Shown here: piece after piece, positions 23,436 through 35,719 of the stretch | Numbering within the stretch: the first letter of the stretch is position 1 | Layout: the number at the start of each line of letters is the position of its first letter | NCBI RefSeq assembly: GCF_001931685.1 | Contig: NZ_MOOY01000009.1 | Span: 167,193-231,192 of the forward strand | Direction of reading: 5' to 3' | From: Pararhizobium arenae | GTDB taxonomy: Bacteria > Pseudomonadota > Alphaproteobacteria > Rhizobiales > Rhizobiaceae | DNA: 64,000 nucleotides | Made by a program: the position numbers and the translations under genes | The notes under the pieces: model-generated | Database searches by the model: none | The model's input: the letters and a program-made list of their open reading frames with translations, nothing else | What the model was told of the DNA's origin: nothing

Positions 23436-25265
23436 ATGAACGAAATTACGCCAATCCAAACCAAGGATTTACAGTCGTTGCAGGTGGTGGAAACGTCTCT
23501 CGTTCAGCGGCTTCTCACGCCTGAGCCCGGAATCAACAGCGAATATCCGCTGTTTTACCACCACGGTGACGGCCAGGCGGGATATGATACGCTGCGCAAA
23601 GCTTATTTCGTTCAGCGCGGCGCGCGGATCAGTTTTAACAGCTATTTCAACGCGTTTCCGGCTCATCTCTATGATCTGAAAGATCGCGAGGTAACGGTGG
23701 AAATCCGGGCCACCGGCGAGTTCTACCTACAGTTCGTCATGGCGCGACACGGAAGAAGCTGGGAGCACCTCTACAACAGCAAAGTAGAGCTTGGCGAAGG
23801 CGAAAGCGAGTTCGTCCGCTTGCCCACTCTCCCCTTTGATGGGTTGGTATATGCTGAAATCATCGCCGTGCGCGACACGGTCATCCACGGCATCGATTAC
23901 AATATTGTAGGAAAGCCCAACAAGGACGTTACGCTGACTGCCGTCATTACGACCTTCAAGAGAAATGACGCGGTTCAGACGACAGGCAAACGGATTCAGG
24001 CCTATTTCGATGCCAACCCCGACCTTCTCCCTCGTTTCCAGCTCCTTGTAATCGACAATGGCGGCGATACCGACAGCATCCCCTTCAGCAAGGGCCGGGT
24101 CATCAAGAACAAGAACCTGGGCGGTGCCGGCGGTTTCACGCGCGGCTTGATGGAAGTCACCGACAACCAGCTTTCGTCGCATGTGCTGTTCATGGACGAC
24201 GATGCCAGTTTCTTTCCGGAATCTCTTCGCCGGACAATCTCTGTGCTGCAGTTCTCGGCGTCTGAAAACCTGGCCGTCAGCGGCGCCATGATCACGGAAA
24301 GCCAGAAATGGCGCATGTGGGAGAACGGTGCCACATTCGACCGCAGCTGCCGTCCGATCGACAACGGCCGAGATCTGCGCAACTTCCATGAGGTTGTGGC
24401 GATGTCGGTCGGGCAACCGCGCCATTCGAAGAACAAATATGCGGGCTGGTGGTATTTCTGCTTTCCCGTGTCATCCGTAAAAGTCTGGCCTTTCCCGTTC
24501 TTCGTACGCGGCGACGACAGCTACTTTTCGCTTTCGAATGATTTCGACATCATCACGATGCCCGGCGTTGCGTCGCATCAGGAAGACTTCTTTACCAAGC
24601 AGTCGCCGCTGACCCTTTATCTCGACATGCGCTATCACATCGTCCATCACCTGACGTTTGATGATCTCGAGATCGGAAAGCGCAACATCCGCAAGATGGC
24701 CGAGCGCTATTTCAACCGCTTCAACAACAGCTACCACTACGAATCTGCCCAAGCCGTCAACCTTGCAATCGAGGACGTGCTGGCGGGAGATGCTTTCTGG
24801 GAACAGAATGTAGACATGGCCGAAAAGCGAAAGAAAATCGCCGGCATGACCATCCGCGAAAAGGTGCAGGACGGCGTATCGATCGATATTACACGCCTCA
24901 CGAAACATTCCCCGCGCCGGAACAAGGGCCCGTGGATGTCATTCTGGCGGAGCGTGACGTTCAACGGCCACATCCTCCCGGAAAAACTCTTCTACAAACG
25001 GGCTGTTCTTTATCCGCTGGATGTCCGCGCAATTGAGCACGACACCTTCCTGCGCCCCTATTCCGTCACCCTCGACCCGTCGACCGGTAAGGGTTACACA
25101 TGCAAGATCGACAAGAAGCTCTATTTCGAAAACCGCAAACAGTTCCTCGCCCTGGCGAAGCGCCTAGAGAGTGAATATGAGAACCTGCGGAAACGCTACA
25201 CCGGAGCCTCGTCTACCATGACGGCCAAGGACGCCTGGAAGCGCCGTTTTGGAATGACGGCCTGA
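23436..25265 (+). CDS. GlfT2-type galactofuranosyltransferase
   Basis: A 609-residue protein with the architecture of GlfT2: an N-terminal beta-sandwich (about 1-165), a GT-A domain with LTAVITTFKRNDAV and the metal-binding Asp254-Asp256 in VLFMDDDASFFPES, acceptor-site GWWYFCFP, Asp360-Asp361 in RGDDSYFSLSNDF, His381 in ASHQEDFF, and a helical C-terminal domain. Motif order and spacing are close to mycobacterial GlfT2 (DDD 256-258, catalytic Asp372, His396). It would polymerise or add galactofuranose from UDP-Galf; a glf gene follows 4.5 kb downstream. Confidence 0.85.
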   Translation: MNEITPIQTKDLQSLQVVETSLVQRLLTPEPGINSEYPLFYHHGDGQAGYDTLRKAYFVQRGARISFNSYFNAFPAHLYDLKDREVTVEIRATGEFYLQFVMARHGRSWEHLYNSKVELGEGESEFVRLPTLPFDGLVYAEIIAVRDTVIHGIDYNIVGKPNKDVTLTAVITTFKRNDAVQTTGKRIQAYFDANPDLLPRFQLLVIDNGGDTDSIPFSKGRVIKNKNLGGAGGFTRGLMEVTDNQLSSHVLFMDDDASFFPESLRRTISVLQFSASENLAVSGAMITESQKWRMWENGATFDRSCRPIDNGRDLRNFHEVVAMSVGQPRHSKNKYAGWWYFCFPVSSVKVWPFPFFVRGDDSYFSLSNDFDIITMPGVASHQEDFFTKQSPLTLYLDMRYHIVHHLTFDDLEIGKRNIRKMAERYFNRFNNSYHYESAQAVNLAIEDVLAGDAFWEQNVDMAEKRKKIAGMTIREKVQDGVSIDITRLTKHSPRRNKGPWMSFWRSVTFNGHILPEKLFYKRAVLYPLDVRAIEHDTFLRPYSVTLDPSTGKGYTCKIDKKLYFENRKQFLALAKRLESEYENLRKRYTGASSTMTAKDAWKRRFGMTA

Positions 25266-25542
25266 AGATCGAAACATTTTTTGGCCACAACCGAATACAC
25301 CTGATGCAATCAATGACGATCGCGACGGGCTTAGTGGGGCCAAATTATCAAAGGACACGATGCGAGTAACGCGTATGCTGACCTCCCGAAGAGTGCCCAA
25401 AAAACCGAATATGAAAACAGAATGTAACCAGTCGACAGATCATGGCGACATAAAATATTTGCGTGACTTCGTGAGTTGATAGCCTTAAGCGCCTTAAACG
25501 TAGCGTAGCGACCAACACGATAAATTAAGCAGGAAACTTAGC

Positions 25543-28221
25543 ATGGCTGATCAGAAGCAGGAAAAATTCGACGTCGGGGTTGTTGGCGTTGGTGTTGGTG
25601 CAAACTACGGCTCAGTTCTGACTTACTACAGCCTCTACAAGACGATCGAATCTTTCGGGAAGAAGGTTCTGATGGTCTCGAAAATCGGAGCTAAGGCGAG
25701 CGATCCCGAAATCCAGAATACGCATGCTATTCGCTTCGCTCGCGAACACTACAATCTAAGCAAACTGTATAGCCAGAAGACGGTCAAAGAGCTGAACAAG
25801 ATTGCGGATACATTCGTAATTGGTTCTGACCAAGTCTGGAATTACGGCATCTCGCAGCATTTCGCAAAGGCGTTTTACCTTGATTTTGCTGGCGACGATA
25901 AGCGTAAGCTTTCCTACGCCGCTTCGTTTGGCCATGCGAAGGACCTTGCACCCGCGGAAGAAGTTCCGAAAATTTCGGCGCTGATGAAGCGCTTCAACGC
26001 GATTTCGGTCCGGGAAGACGTCGGTGTCGATATTGCGCGCGATACTTATGGTGTGCCGGCTAAACAGGTTGCTGAACCGATCTTTCTAACCGGGACCGAA
26101 AAATACCGGGAGCTCGCGGCGCGATCGACACTAGATGTGTCTGAGCCATACCTGCTCGCCTACATCCTTGATCCAACTCCGGAAAAAAAGGCTGCAATAG
26201 AGCACGTTGCCAAGAAACTGGGTTTGAAAATCAGGATCATTCTGGATGCTTGGCCACACCTCTTCGAAGAGAATAAGAAGAAGATGGATATTGCGGGGGC
26301 CGTCGAGGAAGGTATTGAAACGTACGACTTCCTGAAGCTCTACGCCAACTGCTCATACGTTGTTACCGACTCGTTCCACGGAACAGCTTTTGCATTGAAG
26401 TTCGAGAAGCCGTTTGCATCGATTGGCAACAAGCGACGCGGGGTGGTGCGTTTCGATTCAATGTTCCGTTTGATCGGCAATCGCGACCGATTCACGATGA
26501 AACCGGAAGAGATCGTCAAAAAGGACGCCCGCTTCCTGGCGCCCATGGACTATGCAAAAATCACCAGCGCGCTCGACAAGCATGTCAAGGAATCGAAGGA
26601 CTGGTTGAAGGCCTCCCTTGAAAAACCCGTCAAGGACACGATCGGCGCTTCGGAACCCAAAACGACCGTGGCCTCTAAACCCAAAACTGTCGATACCGGT
26701 GGAACCGTCAGCGTGGAGTTCCGTGGCCCTGCAAACGCCGTTGGGAAGGTCGTTGATTTTCTGAAGCACCAGCTTAGCAAGCAGCGCTTTAAACTTGATC
26801 GACCGACATTTACAGCGAACAACGAAGTATGGCGAACGGAGCCGCTTGCTCGTGCAACACGGATCGCCGTAGCGTCGGCTGATGCTGCCGTGCGCGGAAA
26901 TCTTGTCTGGACTGACCTGCCCGTTCCCTTGCGCGCAAATACCGCTTATGAGTTGACGATCGAATGGACGCTAAGAACATCTTCCCGTTCTGTAAATCTT
27001 CATATCCGCAATCCCGAAACAGGAAAATTTAAGGTCGTCGGCACCATTCCGGTCGGCCCGGAGGTCGATGTCCGACGCACGGATACAGTCAGCTTCATGG
27101 TCCCCGGCGACGGCTTCACGCAAATCATGTTCGGCGCGGTTCATTTCAGTGGCGTAAATGCCGGAGCGGATATTGCCACAATCACGGTGCAATCCATCAG
27201 GCCGGACGCTGTAGTTCCCAACGCGCCGGCCATCCCGGCGGGCAAAGCCGGTCGGGATCCAGCCCTCGTTGCCCGAGAACTGAGTCAAGCGGACAATGAC
27301 CGTTTTATCGGCGCCTATGCCCAGCATAGGGTTTCGCGGAACATCGCAAATGCGCGTTCGCTTATGATGTACTACAGCCACGGCTTCGAGAAAGGCTTGA
27401 GCCGTACGACCAATTTTCGTCCAGGCTTCGGTGAAGCAACCATGTCTCAGCTCGCGCCCGAGATGAACAAATGGGTTGCTGCGGGTCATAGCACTCAGGA
27501 TTCATTCTTCCAGATAGCAGCATCGGTGATGCATTCGTACTTCGAGCGCCATAAGGAAGCCGGAGTAGATGTGTCGCACTTTATGAAACTTTTCAGTCCT
27601 GCTGTGCAGGCCGAAATCAATAAGGCCGACAAAACACTCGGCGGTGCGGTAGCCGCGCATGCTGATCGCGAACCGGTGCTTGACAGCATTCAGAACCGCA
27701 ACTTTCTTGAACTCGCCTTTGGACGCCGTAGCGTTCGTGAATTCACGTCGGAACCGGTCAAGAATGAAGATATTCGGCGCGCAGTCGAGATCGCGATGCA
27801 GGCTCCGTCCGTTTGTAACAGGCAGCCCGCCCGCGTTCATCAATTCGACGATGTCGATACCATGCGCGCGGTGCTCGACCTTCAGGGCGGTTTCCGAGGC
27901 TATAAAATGCCGCCAAAGCTGCTTCTGGTTACCAGTGATCTCTCGGCTTTTGTCGCTGCGGTCGAACGGAATCAGGCGTTCATCGACGGCGGCCTTTTCA
28001 TGATGATGCTCCTGCTCGGAATTGAACAGGTTGGTCTCGGTGGATGCTCGCTCAACACCGCGATGAGTAAGGAACGTGAGGACGCAATCCGCAAGATACT
28101 GAACCTTCCAGAGTCGGAAATTCTCATTGCCTTCATTGCCGTTGGTCACTTCGATCCGGAAGTTATGATCCCGCGATCAAAGCGCATCGGCCTTGATGAA
28201 GTCCTCGTCAAACATTCCTGA
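25543..28221 (+). CDS. polysaccharide pyruvyl transferase-nitroreductase fusion
   Basis: An unusual 892-residue protein. Residues 1-360 form a polysaccharide pyruvyl transferase domain (VGVGVGANYGSVLTYYSLYK, FVIGSDQVWNYG, VVTDSFHGTAFALKF near 276). A linker rich in K, T and P (about 365-385) leads to a beta-rich domain (385-552). Residues 600-892 form a nitroreductase: an EKGLSRTTNFRPGFG entry, FGRRSVREFTSEPV near 728, APSVCNRQPARV and GLGGCSLNTAM. It would pyruvylate a sugar with PEP, while the flavin domain's substrate is unknown. A+T content is above that of flanking genes. Confidence 0.85.
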   Translation: MADQKQEKFDVGVVGVGVGANYGSVLTYYSLYKTIESFGKKVLMVSKIGAKASDPEIQNTHAIRFAREHYNLSKLYSQKTVKELNKIADTFVIGSDQVWNYGISQHFAKAFYLDFAGDDKRKLSYAASFGHAKDLAPAEEVPKISALMKRFNAISVREDVGVDIARDTYGVPAKQVAEPIFLTGTEKYRELAARSTLDVSEPYLLAYILDPTPEKKAAIEHVAKKLGLKIRIILDAWPHLFEENKKKMDIAGAVEEGIETYDFLKLYANCSYVVTDSFHGTAFALKFEKPFASIGNKRRGVVRFDSMFRLIGNRDRFTMKPEEIVKKDARFLAPMDYAKITSALDKHVKESKDWLKASLEKPVKDTIGASEPKTTVASKPKTVDTGGTVSVEFRGPANAVGKVVDFLKHQLSKQRFKLDRPTFTANNEVWRTEPLARATRIAVASADAAVRGNLVWTDLPVPLRANTAYELTIEWTLRTSSRSVNLHIRNPETGKFKVVGTIPVGPEVDVRRTDTVSFMVPGDGFTQIMFGAVHFSGVNAGADIATITVQSIRPDAVVPNAPAIPAGKAGRDPALVARELSQADNDRFIGAYAQHRVSRNIANARSLMMYYSHGFEKGLSRTTNFRPGFGEATMSQLAPEMNKWVAAGHSTQDSFFQIAASVMHSYFERHKEAGVDVSHFMKLFSPAVQAEINKADKTLGGAVAAHADREPVLDSIQNRNFLELAFGRRSVREFTSEPVKNEDIRRAVEIAMQAPSVCNRQPARVHQFDDVDTMRAVLDLQGGFRGYKMPPKLLLVTSDLSAFVAAVERNQAFIDGGLFMMMLLLGIEQVGLGGCSLNTAMSKEREDAIRKILNLPESEILIAFIAVGHFDPEVMIPRSKRIGLDEVLVKHS

Positions 28222-28228
28222 TATTGGC

Positions 28229-30860
<2,632 letters not shown>

Positions 30861-30896
30861 GGCCGCCGTCGAACGGCAGCCCGGCAGGATTTGAAA

Positions 30897-30930
30897 GGCC
30901 GGCGAAGCGCAAAGCTTCGCCGGCCTTTTC
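30897..30930 (+). terminator. rho-independent terminator after glf
   Basis: A perfect 12-bp stem, GGCCGGCGAAGC at 30897-30908 and its complement at 30914-30925, a 5-base loop, then TTTTC. It lies 36 bp beyond the glf stop and marks the end of the glycan locus. Confidence 0.9.
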
Positions 30931-31024
30931 ATTTCCGGCGGTCGACAGATGAGTTTTCGGTTGTAGCAAATGAAAAATCTGGTTTACTGAGGCTTCTCTG
31001 CTTGGCTTTTGGGGGATATTGCCG

Positions 31025-31693
31025 ATGGAGTTGACCCGCAGGACGACGTTACTTGGAAGTTTGGCGTTAATCGGTAGCAGCGCGGTTCACAAGCCGGCAT
31101 TGGCGGCTGCGGCATCCTATTTTTCGGGCACCGCCGTCGATAACGGCGTCACCTACAAAGCCACGAACTTCGCCAATATCGACAGGAAATGGCACCGCCA
31201 GGTTGTCAAGTATTTCAGCAGCGAGCCGATCGGCACCGTCGTCGTCGATACGCGGCATCATTTTCTCTACCTGATCATGGAGAACAAGACGGCGATCCGC
31301 TACGGGGTCGGCGTGGGCCGTGACGGCTTCAAGTGGTATGGCCGGGCGACGATCGACCAGAAAGCCCTGTGGCCGAAGTGGACGCCGCCGCCGGAAATGC
31401 GCAAGCGCCATCCCGACCTGCCGGAATCGGTGGAGGGCGGCTCCCCGAAGAACCCGCTTGGCCCCCGCGCTATGTATCTGCTGCGCGACGGCGTCGATAC
31501 CGGTTATCGGTTCCACGGTACATTGGAGCCCGGCAGCATCGGCAAGGACGCCTCCTCCGGCTGTATCCGCATGTTCAACGAGGATGCGATCGACCTTTAC
31601 CAGCGTTGCCCCATCGGCACGGCTGTCCAGGTTCTGCCCCATATTGCAGACCAGGCCCCTGCCCAGGTCAGCGACGCAACTCCGGTCGAATAA
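31025..31693 (+). CDS. L,D-transpeptidase (YkuD family)
   Basis: A 222-residue exported enzyme that cross-links peptidoglycan or attaches protein to it. The N-terminus MELTRRTTLLGSLALIGSSA looks like a twin-arginine-type or plain signal peptide. The YkuD domain holds the active site HGTLEPGSIGKDASSGCIRM, with nucleophile Cys180. The ATG at 31025 follows a GGGGG sequence. It is 11 bp ahead of an OmpA-like lipoprotein and probably cotranscribed with it, fitting a cell-wall role. Confidence 0.9.
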   Translation: MELTRRTTLLGSLALIGSSAVHKPALAAAASYFSGTAVDNGVTYKATNFANIDRKWHRQVVKYFSSEPIGTVVVDTRHHFLYLIMENKTAIRYGVGVGRDGFKWYGRATIDQKALWPKWTPPPEMRKRHPDLPESVEGGSPKNPLGPRAMYLLRDGVDTGYRFHGTLEPGSIGKDASSGCIRMFNEDAIDLYQRCPIGTAVQVLPHIADQAPAQVSDATPVE

Positions 31694-31704
31694 GGAAATA
31701 CCCC

Positions 31705-32235
31705 ATGTCTTTCGTAACCGGTTTCTTCAGGCCGCTTTTCGCGGCAGCCATACTCCTGAGCCTTACCGCGTGCAACACAACCGAACTGGCAGAGGTGGAA
31801 GAGCCCGCCGCCCAGCCCATGACCGGCCAGACGAACGATCCGGCCCCCGGGTTCGAGAACGTGGTGGCGGGGAGCGAAGAGGATTTCATCCTCAATGTCG
31901 GCCGGCGCACCTATTTCACGCAGGATTCGTCGACGCTCGATTCGGTCGCCAAGGCAACGCTCGACAAACAGGCCGTCTGGTTGAACAGCAACCCGCGCTG
32001 GCTCATCAAGCTGCAAGGCTTTGCCGATGATTCCGGCTCCGCTTCCAAAATGATGACGCTCTCCCAGAAGCGCGCCGATGTGGTCATGGCCTATCTCGCC
32101 TCCAAGGGCGTGGCGGCCAATCGCATGTGGGCCAAGGGCTACGGCAATGACCGCGAAGTGCGCGATTGCACGGATCGCTCCTGCAAGGTTCAGAACCGCC
32201 GCGTGGTTTCCAACCTGCGCACCGAGCGCGATTGA
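31705..32235 (+). CDS. OmpA-like (Pal-type) lipoprotein
   Basis: A 176-residue lipoprotein: signal peptide with lipobox LTAC (Cys23), a short proline-rich linker, then an OmpA C-terminal domain with FADDSGSASKMMTLSQKRAD and the YGNDREV end, which binds diaminopimelate in peptidoglycan. It resembles Pal but the tol genes are not here, so it is likely a paralogue. AAGGAAA precedes the ATG. Linked to the L,D-transpeptidase gene. Confidence 0.82.
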   Translation: MSFVTGFFRPLFAAAILLSLTACNTTELAEVEEPAAQPMTGQTNDPAPGFENVVAGSEEDFILNVGRRTYFTQDSSTLDSVAKATLDKQAVWLNSNPRWLIKLQGFADDSGSASKMMTLSQKRADVVMAYLASKGVAANRMWAKGYGNDREVRDCTDRSCKVQNRRVVSNLRTERD

Positions 32236-32280
32236 TCAAGCCACTCCGGACGTGCATTCATCTGAATATCCGCACGCAAA

Positions 32281-32312
32281 TGGCCGGGCCCTTCGCAAGA
32301 AGGACCCGGCCA
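32281..32312. terminator. bidirectional terminator between lipoprotein gene and dctA
   Basis: Stem of about 14 bp (TGGCCGGG with CCCGGCCA, one mismatch inside, then CTTC/GAAG) and a GCAA loop. It has A residues upstream and a TTTT run shortly downstream, so it can end the plus-strand lipoprotein unit and the minus-strand dctA transcript. Confidence 0.8.
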
Positions 32313-32328
32313 TTGACTTTTGATCGCC

Positions 32329-33660
32329 TTATTCCGCCGGCTGCAGCGCCGGTGTTTCCGCCTGCGTCTCGCTCGTGCCACCCGCCAGCGCCGCATTGAG
32401 CATTTCGACATCGAGCTCGTTTTCCCAGCGGGCAACGACGATGGTGGCGACGGCATTGCCAACGAAGTTGGTCAGCGCGCGGCATTCCGACATGAAGCGG
32501 TCGATGCCGAGGATCAGCGCCATGCCGGCGACCGGCACGGAGGGAACGACAGAGAGCGTGGCCGCAAGGGTGATGAAGCCGGCACCGGTGATGCCGGCAG
32601 CGCCCTTGGAGCTCAGCATGGCGACAAGCAAGAGCAGGATCTGGTCGCCGATCGACAGCGGGATATCCATCGCCTGCGCGATGAAGAGCGCCGCCATCGT
32701 CATGTAGATGTTGGTGCCGTCGAGATTGAAGGAATAGCCGGTCGGGATGACCAGGCCAACGACGGAACGCTTGCAACCTGCCTTTTCCATCTTCTGCATC
32801 AGGCCCGGAAGGGCCGCTTCCGAAGACGACGTGCCGAGAACCAAGAGCAACTCTTCCTTGATGTAGCGGATCAGCGCCAGGATCGAGAAACCGTTGTACT
32901 TGGCAACCGTACCCAGGATGACGAAGACGAACAAGAACGCGGTGAGATAGAAGGTGGCGATGAGGAAGGCGAGGTTGGCGACCGACCCGATGCCGTATTT
33001 GCCGATGGTGAACGCCATGGCGCCGAAGGCGCCGATCGGGGCTGCCTTCATCAGGATGGCGACCAGCCGGAAGATCGGCGCGGTCAGCGACTGAAGAAAA
33101 TCGACGACCGGCTTGCCCTGTTCGCCGACCATGCCGAGTGCGATGCCGAACAGCACCGAGAAGAACAGCACCTGCAGGATGTCACCCTCGGCAAAGGCGC
33201 CGACGATGGTCAGCGGGATGATGTTCATCAGGAAGCCGGTGATGGTCGATTCATGCGCCTTGGTCGCATAGGTCGCGACAGCTTCTGCATCGAGCGTGCC
33301 GGGATCGATATGCATGCCGGCGCCCGGCTGCACGAGATTGGCGACGATCATGCCGACAACCAGCGCCAGCGTCGAAAAGGTCAGGAAGTAGAGCATCGCC
33401 TTGCCCGCGACACGCCCGACCTTCTTCAGGTCCGACATGCCGGCAATGCCGGTCGCGACCGTCAGGAAGATCACGGGAGCAATGATCATCTTGACGAGCC
33501 GGATGAAGGCATCGCCCAGCGGCTTCAGGCCGGCGCCGAAATCCGGATAAAAATGGCCGACGAGCATGCCGGCGATGATGGCAACGATCACCTGGAAATA
33601 GAGGTGGGTGTAGAATGGCTTGGCGTCGCGTGGTTCCGCGGCTGCAGACGAGATTTGCAC
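32329..33660 (-). CDS. dctA: C4-dicarboxylate transport protein DctA
   Basis: Sodium or proton symporter of the DAACS family, 443 residues, importing succinate, fumarate and malate, the carbon source used by symbiotic rhizobia. It shows [20 protein letters not shown], the serine-rich loop [32 protein letters not shown] and the [17 protein letters not shown] helix. The GTG start at 33660 is preceded by AAAGGAGG and gives the usual rhizobial length; the frame is open to 33690. It is divergent from dctBD and driven by sigma-54. Confidence 0.97.
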   Translation of the reverse strand: MQISSAAAEPRDAKPFYTHLYFQVIVAIIAGMLVGHFYPDFGAGLKPLGDAFIRLVKMIIAPVIFLTVATGIAGMSDLKKVGRVAGKAMLYFLTFSTLALVVGMIVANLVQPGAGMHIDPGTLDAEAVATYATKAHESTITGFLMNIIPLTIVGAFAEGDILQVLFFSVLFGIALGMVGEQGKPVVDFLQSLTAPIFRLVAILMKAAPIGAFGAMAFTIGKYGIGSVANLAFLIATFYLTAFLFVFVILGTVAKYNGFSILALIRYIKEELLLVLGTSSSEAALPGLMQKMEKAGCKRSVVGLVIPTGYSFNLDGTNIYMTMAALFIAQAMDIPLSIGDQILLLLVAMLSSKGAAGITGAGFITLAATLSVVPSVPVAGMALILGIDRFMSECRALTNFVGNAVATIVVARWENELDVEMLNAALAGGTSETQAETPALQPAE

Positions 33661-33735
33661 GGCTTCCTCCTTTCGCACCCCAACCGGCAAAGCGGCTCTT
33701 CCCGGGGTGACTTGCTAAAACTGGAGAGATGCTTA

Positions 33736-33750
33736 GCAAGGGCCGTGCCA
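33736..33750 (-). promoter_or_regulatory. sigma-54 promoter of dctA (-24/-12)
   Basis: On the minus strand the sequence TGGCACGGCCCTTGC matches the sigma-54 consensus TGGCAC-N5-TTGC exactly. It lies about 75 bp before the dctA start, as known for rhizobial dctA. Confidence 0.93.
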
Positions 33751-33821
33751 AGCTGATCAAGCGCTTTAAGCCATTATAAAATATAGGTTATTTTAGAAGG
33801 TCGGAGATCTACAGGATCATG

Positions 33822-33872
33822 TGTGCGATTTTCCGCACGACATGAATTGCAAAAGTGCGGATTTATGCCCAC
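33822..33872. promoter_or_regulatory. two DctD binding sites upstream of dctA
   Basis: Site one at 33822-33838 is an inverted repeat GTGCG-N6-CGCAC. Site two at 33855-33872 is a weaker copy, GTGCGGATTTATGCCCAC. They are about 33 bp apart and roughly 75-130 bp upstream of the sigma-54 promoter, the known layout of tandem DctD sites in rhizobia. They overlap the region just before dctB and may also affect it. Confidence 0.8.
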
Positions 33873-33880
33873 AATGAGCG

Positions 33881-35719
33881 ATGGCAACCGTCTTGAATAA
33901 ACGTCTCGCAAGTCCCTTCCATACGCCCCGGCGGCAATGGATGGCTTTTGCCGTGGCATTGCTTCTGGCTTCGGTGGCGGCACTTTATGCGGCCGGCATC
34001 TACGGCCGGGCCAGTGCCCTTTCAACGCTGGAGACACAGGGCCGTACGGATGCCAATCTCAAGGTCGCCTTGCTGCGCGCCGTACTGGAGCGACCACGCG
34101 CCCTCCCCTTTCTCCTGTCGCGCGACCGCGACGTGGAGGATGCGCTTATCGGCGCAGATGCCGGAAAGAGAAATCTGCTCGATCGCAAGCTGGAAGAGCT
34201 GGTCGCTGGCACCAGCGCTGCGGTCATTTATGTCGTCGATCGCAAGGGCCTGGCGATTGCCGCCAGCAACTGGCGCGAGCCGACCAGTTTCGTGGGCAAC
34301 GACTATTCCTTCCGCGCCTATTTCTCCCGCGCAATGAAGGAAGGTACGGCCGAACATTTCGCGCTCGGCTCCGTCAGCAATCGTCCGGGCCTCTATATCT
34401 CGCATCGTATCGGCCCGGCCGACGCCCCGCTCGGCGTCGTCGTCGTCAAGATGGAATTCGACCGGCTCGAGCAGGACTGGCGGGAGACGCAACGCCCCTC
34501 CTACGTCGTCGATCCCAATCATGTGGTGCTGATCACCAGCATTCCCTCATGGCGTTTCATGACCACGCAGCCGTTGCCGACCGAAAGCCTCGCCGCCATC
34601 CGCGAGAGCCTGCAATTCGGCGAAGCCCCGCTTGCGCCGCTGCCCTTCACGCAGACAGAGGAGAGCAACATCATCCGCGCCGTGCAGCCAGGTGGCGGCG
34701 CGCAATCCTATTTGCGCATCACGACGTCTGTGGCGACCACGCCATGGCGGTTCGAATATCTCGTGCCGGTTTCCGATGCGGTTGCGGCAGGCATGCGGGA
34801 GGTACAGCTTCTGGCCGCCTTGGCCGTCGGCGCAATCGCGATCCTTGCCGCAATCTGGCTGCGCCGCCGCCAGACGTCCTCCGCCAACGCCGCCCGTGAG
34901 CAGGCCGCGCGCGAGGAACTGGAGCGGCGCGTGATCGAGCGCACGCGGGATCTGAGCCTCGCCCGAGACAGCCTGCAGGCCGAGATATCCGATCACCGGC
35001 AAACGGAGACGAAGCTGCAGGCGGTGCAACAGGATCTGGTGCAGGCCAACCGACTTGCGATCCTCGGTCAGGTCGCCGCCGGCGTCGCCCACGAGATCAA
35101 CCAGCCACTCGCCACGATCCGTGCCTACGCCGACAATTCGAAAGTCTTCCTCGCCCGCAGCAAGCCTGAGCCGGTCCTGGAGAACCTCGATCTCATCGCC
35201 GGCCTCACCGACCGTATCGCGACGATAACCGAAGATCTGAAGGCGCTTGCCCGCAAAGGGCGCTCCGGCGAAGAACCGGTAAACTTGCAGGAGGTAATAG
35301 ACGGCGCCGTCATGCTGCTGCGCAGCCGCTTTACCGGGCGCATGGACCGCCTGATCGTTTCCAACATGCCGCAGGGCCTTTGTGTGTTTGGCAACCGATT
35401 GCGGCTGGAGCAGGTTTTCATCAACCTCTTCCAGAACGCGCTTGAGGCCATGGAGGATCGTGAGGATGGGCGCGTGAACGTCTCCTTCGCCGTGGCGGAG
35501 AAGGACGTAATCGTGTCCGTCGCGGACAACGGCCCCGGTATTTCATCCGAAATCCTCAGCTCGCTGTTCGAACCCTTCAACACATCCAAGGAAAACGGCC
35601 TCGGCCTCGGCCTCGTCATCACGAAGGATATCGTCTCCGATTATGGCGGCCGGCTGGAGGTCGAGACGGATAAAGACGGCGCCTGCTTCAAGGTTCATCT
35701 CAGAAAGGTGCCAGCGTGA
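33881..35719 (+). CDS. dctB: C4-dicarboxylate sensor histidine kinase DctB
   Basis: Inner membrane sensor of 612 residues. Transmembrane segment one is [20 protein letters not shown], a periplasmic sensory region of about 270 residues follows (tandem PAS-like), transmembrane two is [20 protein letters not shown], then a coiled coil, the H-box [15 protein letters not shown] (His402 region), N-box [11 protein letters not shown] and G-boxes DNGPGIS and [13 protein letters not shown]. It phosphorylates DctD when C4-dicarboxylates are present. The stop overlaps the dctD start by four bases. Confidence 0.95.
   Translation: MATVLNKRLASPFHTPRRQWMAFAVALLLASVAALYAAGIYGRASALSTLETQGRTDANLKVALLRAVLERPRALPFLLSRDRDVEDALIGADAGKRNLLDRKLEELVAGTSAAVIYVVDRKGLAIAASNWREPTSFVGNDYSFRAYFSRAMKEGTAEHFALGSVSNRPGLYISHRIGPADAPLGVVVVKMEFDRLEQDWRETQRPSYVVDPNHVVLITSIPSWRFMTTQPLPTESLAAIRESLQFGEAPLAPLPFTQTEESNIIRAVQPGGGAQSYLRITTSVATTPWRFEYLVPVSDAVAAGMREVQLLAALAVGAIAILAAIWLRRRQTSSANAAREQAAREELERRVIERTRDLSLARDSLQAEISDHRQTETKLQAVQQDLVQANRLAILGQVAAGVAHEINQPLATIRAYADNSKVFLARSKPEPVLENLDLIAGLTDRIATITEDLKALARKGRSGEEPVNLQEVIDGAVMLLRSRFTGRMDRLIVSNMPQGLCVFGNRLRLEQVFINLFQNALEAMEDREDGRVNVSFAVAEKDVIVSVADNGPGISSEILSSLFEPFNTSKENGLGLGLVITKDIVSDYGGRLEVETDKDGACFKVHLRKVPA

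Noticed and set aside
32320..33756. 478-codon plus-strand frame opposite dctA
   Set aside because: Highly charged D/E/R/H-rich shadow of a membrane protein gene; dctA is supported by family motifs and its sigma-54 promoter.
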